Positions 13,765-15,583 of a stretch of 15,583 bases of DNA are shown here, one piece after another. A program made the translations under genes and the position numbers. The DNA comes from CAVSWN01 sp046728115 (GTDB lineage: Bacteria; Acidobacteriota; Vicinamibacteria; Vicinamibacterales; CAVVIG01). Within the stretch, counting starts at the first letter, position 1, and every line of letters starts with the position of its first letter. The DNA is taken from assembly GCA_046728115.1 (NCBI GenBank), contig JBKPDW010000126.1:1-15583 (forward strand). The letters run 5' to 3'. The notes under the pieces are model-generated. The model saw only the letters and a program-made list of their open reading frames with translations. It was not told where the DNA came from and made no database searches.

Positions 13765-15461
13765 ACATCCTCGGCCTCTGGGACGGCCACGACGCCGGTG
13801 CGGCGCTTCTCGTGGACGGCCGCATCGCCGCCGCGGTCAACGAAGAGCGATTCACTCGCCGCAAGCTCGACATCGTCTTCCCGCAGCGTTCCATCGAGAT
13901 ATGCCTGGCCATTGCAGGACTGCATCGCTCCGCGGTCGACATCGTGGCTGCTTCGACCAGCGACGTCGCGAAGGCGATCGGGCGCGTCTTCCCGTCGACC
14001 AAGGAGGCTTACTACCAGGTGCGGCGGCGAAAAGCGCCCCCGGGACTCCTGTCGGGGCTGCGCAGGCGCGGAAAGTATCTGTTGACGGAAGTGGCGCCTA
14101 ACGCAGCGAGCCGCGCCGTCAATCGCTGGGCGCTCGGTCGGGCGCTGGCGGCGGCGGGCCTGGGGCACGCCGCGCTGGACGTGCACGACCATCACGCCTG
14201 CCATGCGGCAGCCGCGGCGTATGCAAGTCCGTTCGACGCGGCCGTCGTCATGACGATCGATGGCCTGGGCGACGGCAAGTCCGCGACCGTCAGCCGCTAT
14301 CGCAACGGTCGAATCGACCTCATCGCCTCCACGCCGGCGCGTCATTCACCGGGCGTGTTCTTCGAACACGTGACGCACCTGCTCAACATGCGGGAACTCG
14401 AGGACGAAGGCAAAGTGATGGCCATTGCCGATTACGCGTCACCGATCGACGACATGGCGAACCCGATGCAATCGCTCCTGACCGCACGAAGCCTCGAGTT
14501 CGTTACGCCGGTGGCGGGTCACCGCCTGCGCGCGCCGCTCGGCGATCTGCTGTGGCGCTTTCCGAACGAGCAGTTCGCGTACATGGCGCAGCGGACGCTC
14601 GAGCGGGCGTGCGTATCAATCGCGGCCGAATCGGTCAGGCAAAGCGGCGAAGCGCGAATTGCAATGGCCGGCGGCGTCGCCTCCAACGTCAAGATGAACC
14701 GGCTCGTTCGGCTGCTCGACGGTGTCGATGACGTATTCGTGTTTCCGCACATGGGCGACGGCGGGCTGGCGCTCGGCGCGGCCCTGCTGTCGCACGCCGC
14801 GCGCGCAGGCAGCGCGCCGCACATTGAACTGGGCGACCTGGCGCTCGGCCCCGAGTACTCCGACGACGAGGCTGAAACCGCGCTACAGGCGAGCGGACTG
14901 CGGTATCAGCGCTGTCCGGATGTCGCCGCAACGGTAGGACGACTGTTGACCGACGAGCTGATCGTGCTGTGGTTTCAGGGCCGGATGGAATACGGTCCCC
15001 GTGCGCTTGGTCATCGCAGCGTGCTCGCGCGCCCCGATCGTCCACGGCTTCGCGATCGTCTGAATGTCGCGCTCAAGCGCCGCGTCTGGTATCAGCCGTT
15101 CTGCCCCAGCATCCTCGAGCGCGACGCGCGAATGGTGCTGGCCGATTTCACGGGCAGTCCCAACCGTCACATGACGATGGCTTACATGGTGCGGCCGGAG
15201 TACCGCGACGCCCTCAGCGCTGTGATCAATATCGACGGTTCGTGTCGTCCGCAGATGGTGCCCGACGACGCGCCGGGCCGATTTCGTTCGCTGCTCGAGG
15301 CGGTGCGAAGCCACATCGGGGTGGGCGCTGTACTGAATACGAGCTTCAACGTTCACGGAGCACCGCTCGTGTGCACGCCGCACGAAGCGATCGAGGTGTT
15401 CGTGGAAACCGGGGCCGATGCGCTCGCGATCGGCCCCTTTCTCGTCAGACAGACGCAGTAG
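13761..15461 (+). CDS. O-carbamoyltransferase, NodU/CmcH/TobZ family
   Basis: This 566-residue enzyme is of the family that forms carbamoyl-adenylate from carbamoyl phosphate and ATP and transfers the carbamoyl group to a hydroxyl of a sugar or antibiotic. The N-terminal Kae1-like domain shows GLWDGHDAGAALLVDG, the metal-binding HHACH (His144, His145, His148), MTIDGLGDG (164-172), EDEGKVMAIA (214-223), AGGVASNVKMN (303-313) and PHMGDGGLALGAAL (329-342). The C-terminal YrdC-like domain shows WFQGRMEYGPRALGHRS (404-420), WYQPFCPSIL (443-452), LNTSFNVHGAPLVCTP (525-540) and a typical ending, TGADALAIGPFLV. Both domains are complete and the length is normal. The GTG start at 13761 overlaps the glycosyltransferase stop, which implies translational coupling. 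Family is firm; the acceptor is probably the product of the two upstream genes, which is inference from position. Confidence 0.94.
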   Translation: MNILGLWDGHDAGAALLVDGRIAAAVNEERFTRRKLDIVFPQRSIEICLAIAGLHRSAVDIVAASTSDVAKAIGRVFPSTKEAYYQVRRRKAPPGLLSGLRRRGKYLLTEVAPNAASRAVNRWALGRALAAAGLGHAALDVHDHHACHAAAAAYASPFDAAVVMTIDGLGDGKSATVSRYRNGRIDLIASTPARHSPGVFFEHVTHLLNMRELEDEGKVMAIADYASPIDDMANPMQSLLTARSLEFVTPVAGHRLRAPLGDLLWRFPNEQFAYMAQRTLERACVSIAAESVRQSGEARIAMAGGVASNVKMNRLVRLLDGVDDVFVFPHMGDGGLALGAALLSHAARAGSAPHIELGDLALGPEYSDDEAETALQASGLRYQRCPDVAATVGRLLTDELIVLWFQGRMEYGPRALGHRSVLARPDRPRLRDRLNVALKRRVWYQPFCPSILERDARMVLADFTGSPNRHMTMAYMVRPEYRDALSAVINIDGSCRPQMVPDDAPGRFRSLLEAVRSHIGVGAVLNTSFNVHGAPLVCTPHEAIEVFVETGADALAIGPFLVRQTQ

Positions 15462-15581
15462 CTACGGGCACACGCCGTTCAATTTGGTGAACGGCACGCC
15501 CTGATCAATGCTGTCGGTGTTTCCCGAATCGTCGGTGATGGTCAGCCGGACGGACGCCGTGACATTGGTTCCAGAACCCTG
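15462..15581 (-). CDS. C-terminal end of a PKD/Ig-like secreted protein (5' part outside window)
   Basis: The minus strand is open from the window edge to a TAG at 15464-15462, giving 39 residues: QGSGTNVTASVRLTITDD, then SGNTDSIDQGVPFTKLNGVCP. The pattern 'VRLTITDDSGNTDSI' is typical of the last strands of PKD or other immunoglobulin-like repeats in large extracellular proteins. Its stop codon directly abuts that of the carbamoyltransferase (TAG then CTA on the plus strand), so the two genes converge with no gap. The assignment rests on a short stretch. Confidence 0.6.
   Translation of the reverse strand, partial: QGSGTNVTASVRLTITDDSGNTDSIDQGVPFTKLNGVCP
15474..15495. terminator. Hairpin after the carbamoyltransferase, inside the convergent gene's 3' end
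   Basis: GCCGTTCA (15474-15481) pairs perfectly with TGAACGGC (15488-15495) over a 6-nt loop, 12 bases after the carbamoyltransferase stop. It lacks a T-run and lies within coding sequence of the opposite gene, so it would be a terminator only for the plus-strand cassette. Confidence 0.35.
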
Positions 15582-15583
15582 CA

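Noticed and set aside
1..15583. Mobile element, CRISPR array or RNA gene
   Set aside because: No transposase or integrase motif, no regularly spaced repeats and no tRNA or rRNA-like sequence was seen on either strand.

Overview
The window reads as a piece of a high-GC bacterial chromosome, most likely an Acidobacteriota (possibly Vicinamibacteria-like). The main pointer is an 824-residue duplicated MacB/FtsX permease of the ADOP type (acidobacterial duplicated orphan permease). The secreted EF-hand/lectin-like protein and the exported amidohydrolase fit the same impression. The lineage is inferred from family knowledge only. I see no rRNA, tRNA, CRISPR array, transposase or phage gene.

Layout. 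1-270: the 3' end of an unidentified plus-strand gene. 401-2875: the ADOP permease. 2906-4222: an MHS-family MFS transporter with a perfect TATAAT placed so that its mRNA may be leaderless. 4257-4760 (minus): a small multi-pass membrane protein, convergent with the transporter. 4991-7496: an operon-like run of a Tat-type alpha/beta hydrolase, an ATP-dependent DNA ligase (LigD ligase module) and a LigD-type polymerase. The first pair overlaps by 28 nt and the second by a GTGA. 7690-8355: a small secreted protein of unknown family with its own candidate promoter, followed by a nested hairpin. 8430-9602 (minus): a secreted protein with a concanavalin-like N-terminal region, two EF-hands and a PA-IL (LecA)-like C-terminal domain. 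9871-11673: a divergently transcribed, exported amidohydrolase of the YtcJ type. 11866-15461: a tight radical SAM / GT2 glycosyltransferase / carbamoyltransferase cassette. 15462-15581 (minus): the 3' end of a secreted PKD/Ig-like protein whose stop codon abuts that of the carbamoyltransferase.

How the genes work together. The ligase and polymerase together supply two of the three LigD modules used with Ku in non-homologous end joining; the phosphoesterase module and Ku are not in this window. The last cassette looks like part of a pathway that builds and carbamoylates a glycan, glycolipid or natural product: a radical SAM enzyme with extra C-terminal cysteines, a dolichol-phosphate-mannose-synthase-like transferase and a complete NodU/TobZ-type O-carbamoyltransferase. 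Its substrate cannot be read from the sequence. The other genes look like independent transcription units.

The most notable points are the three-gene cassette, the split LigD operon led by an exported hydrolase, the EF-hand/PA-IL-like domain combination, the leaderless-type promoter, and a 13-nt leader sequence repeated in inverted orientation between the divergent genes near 9.6-9.8 kb.
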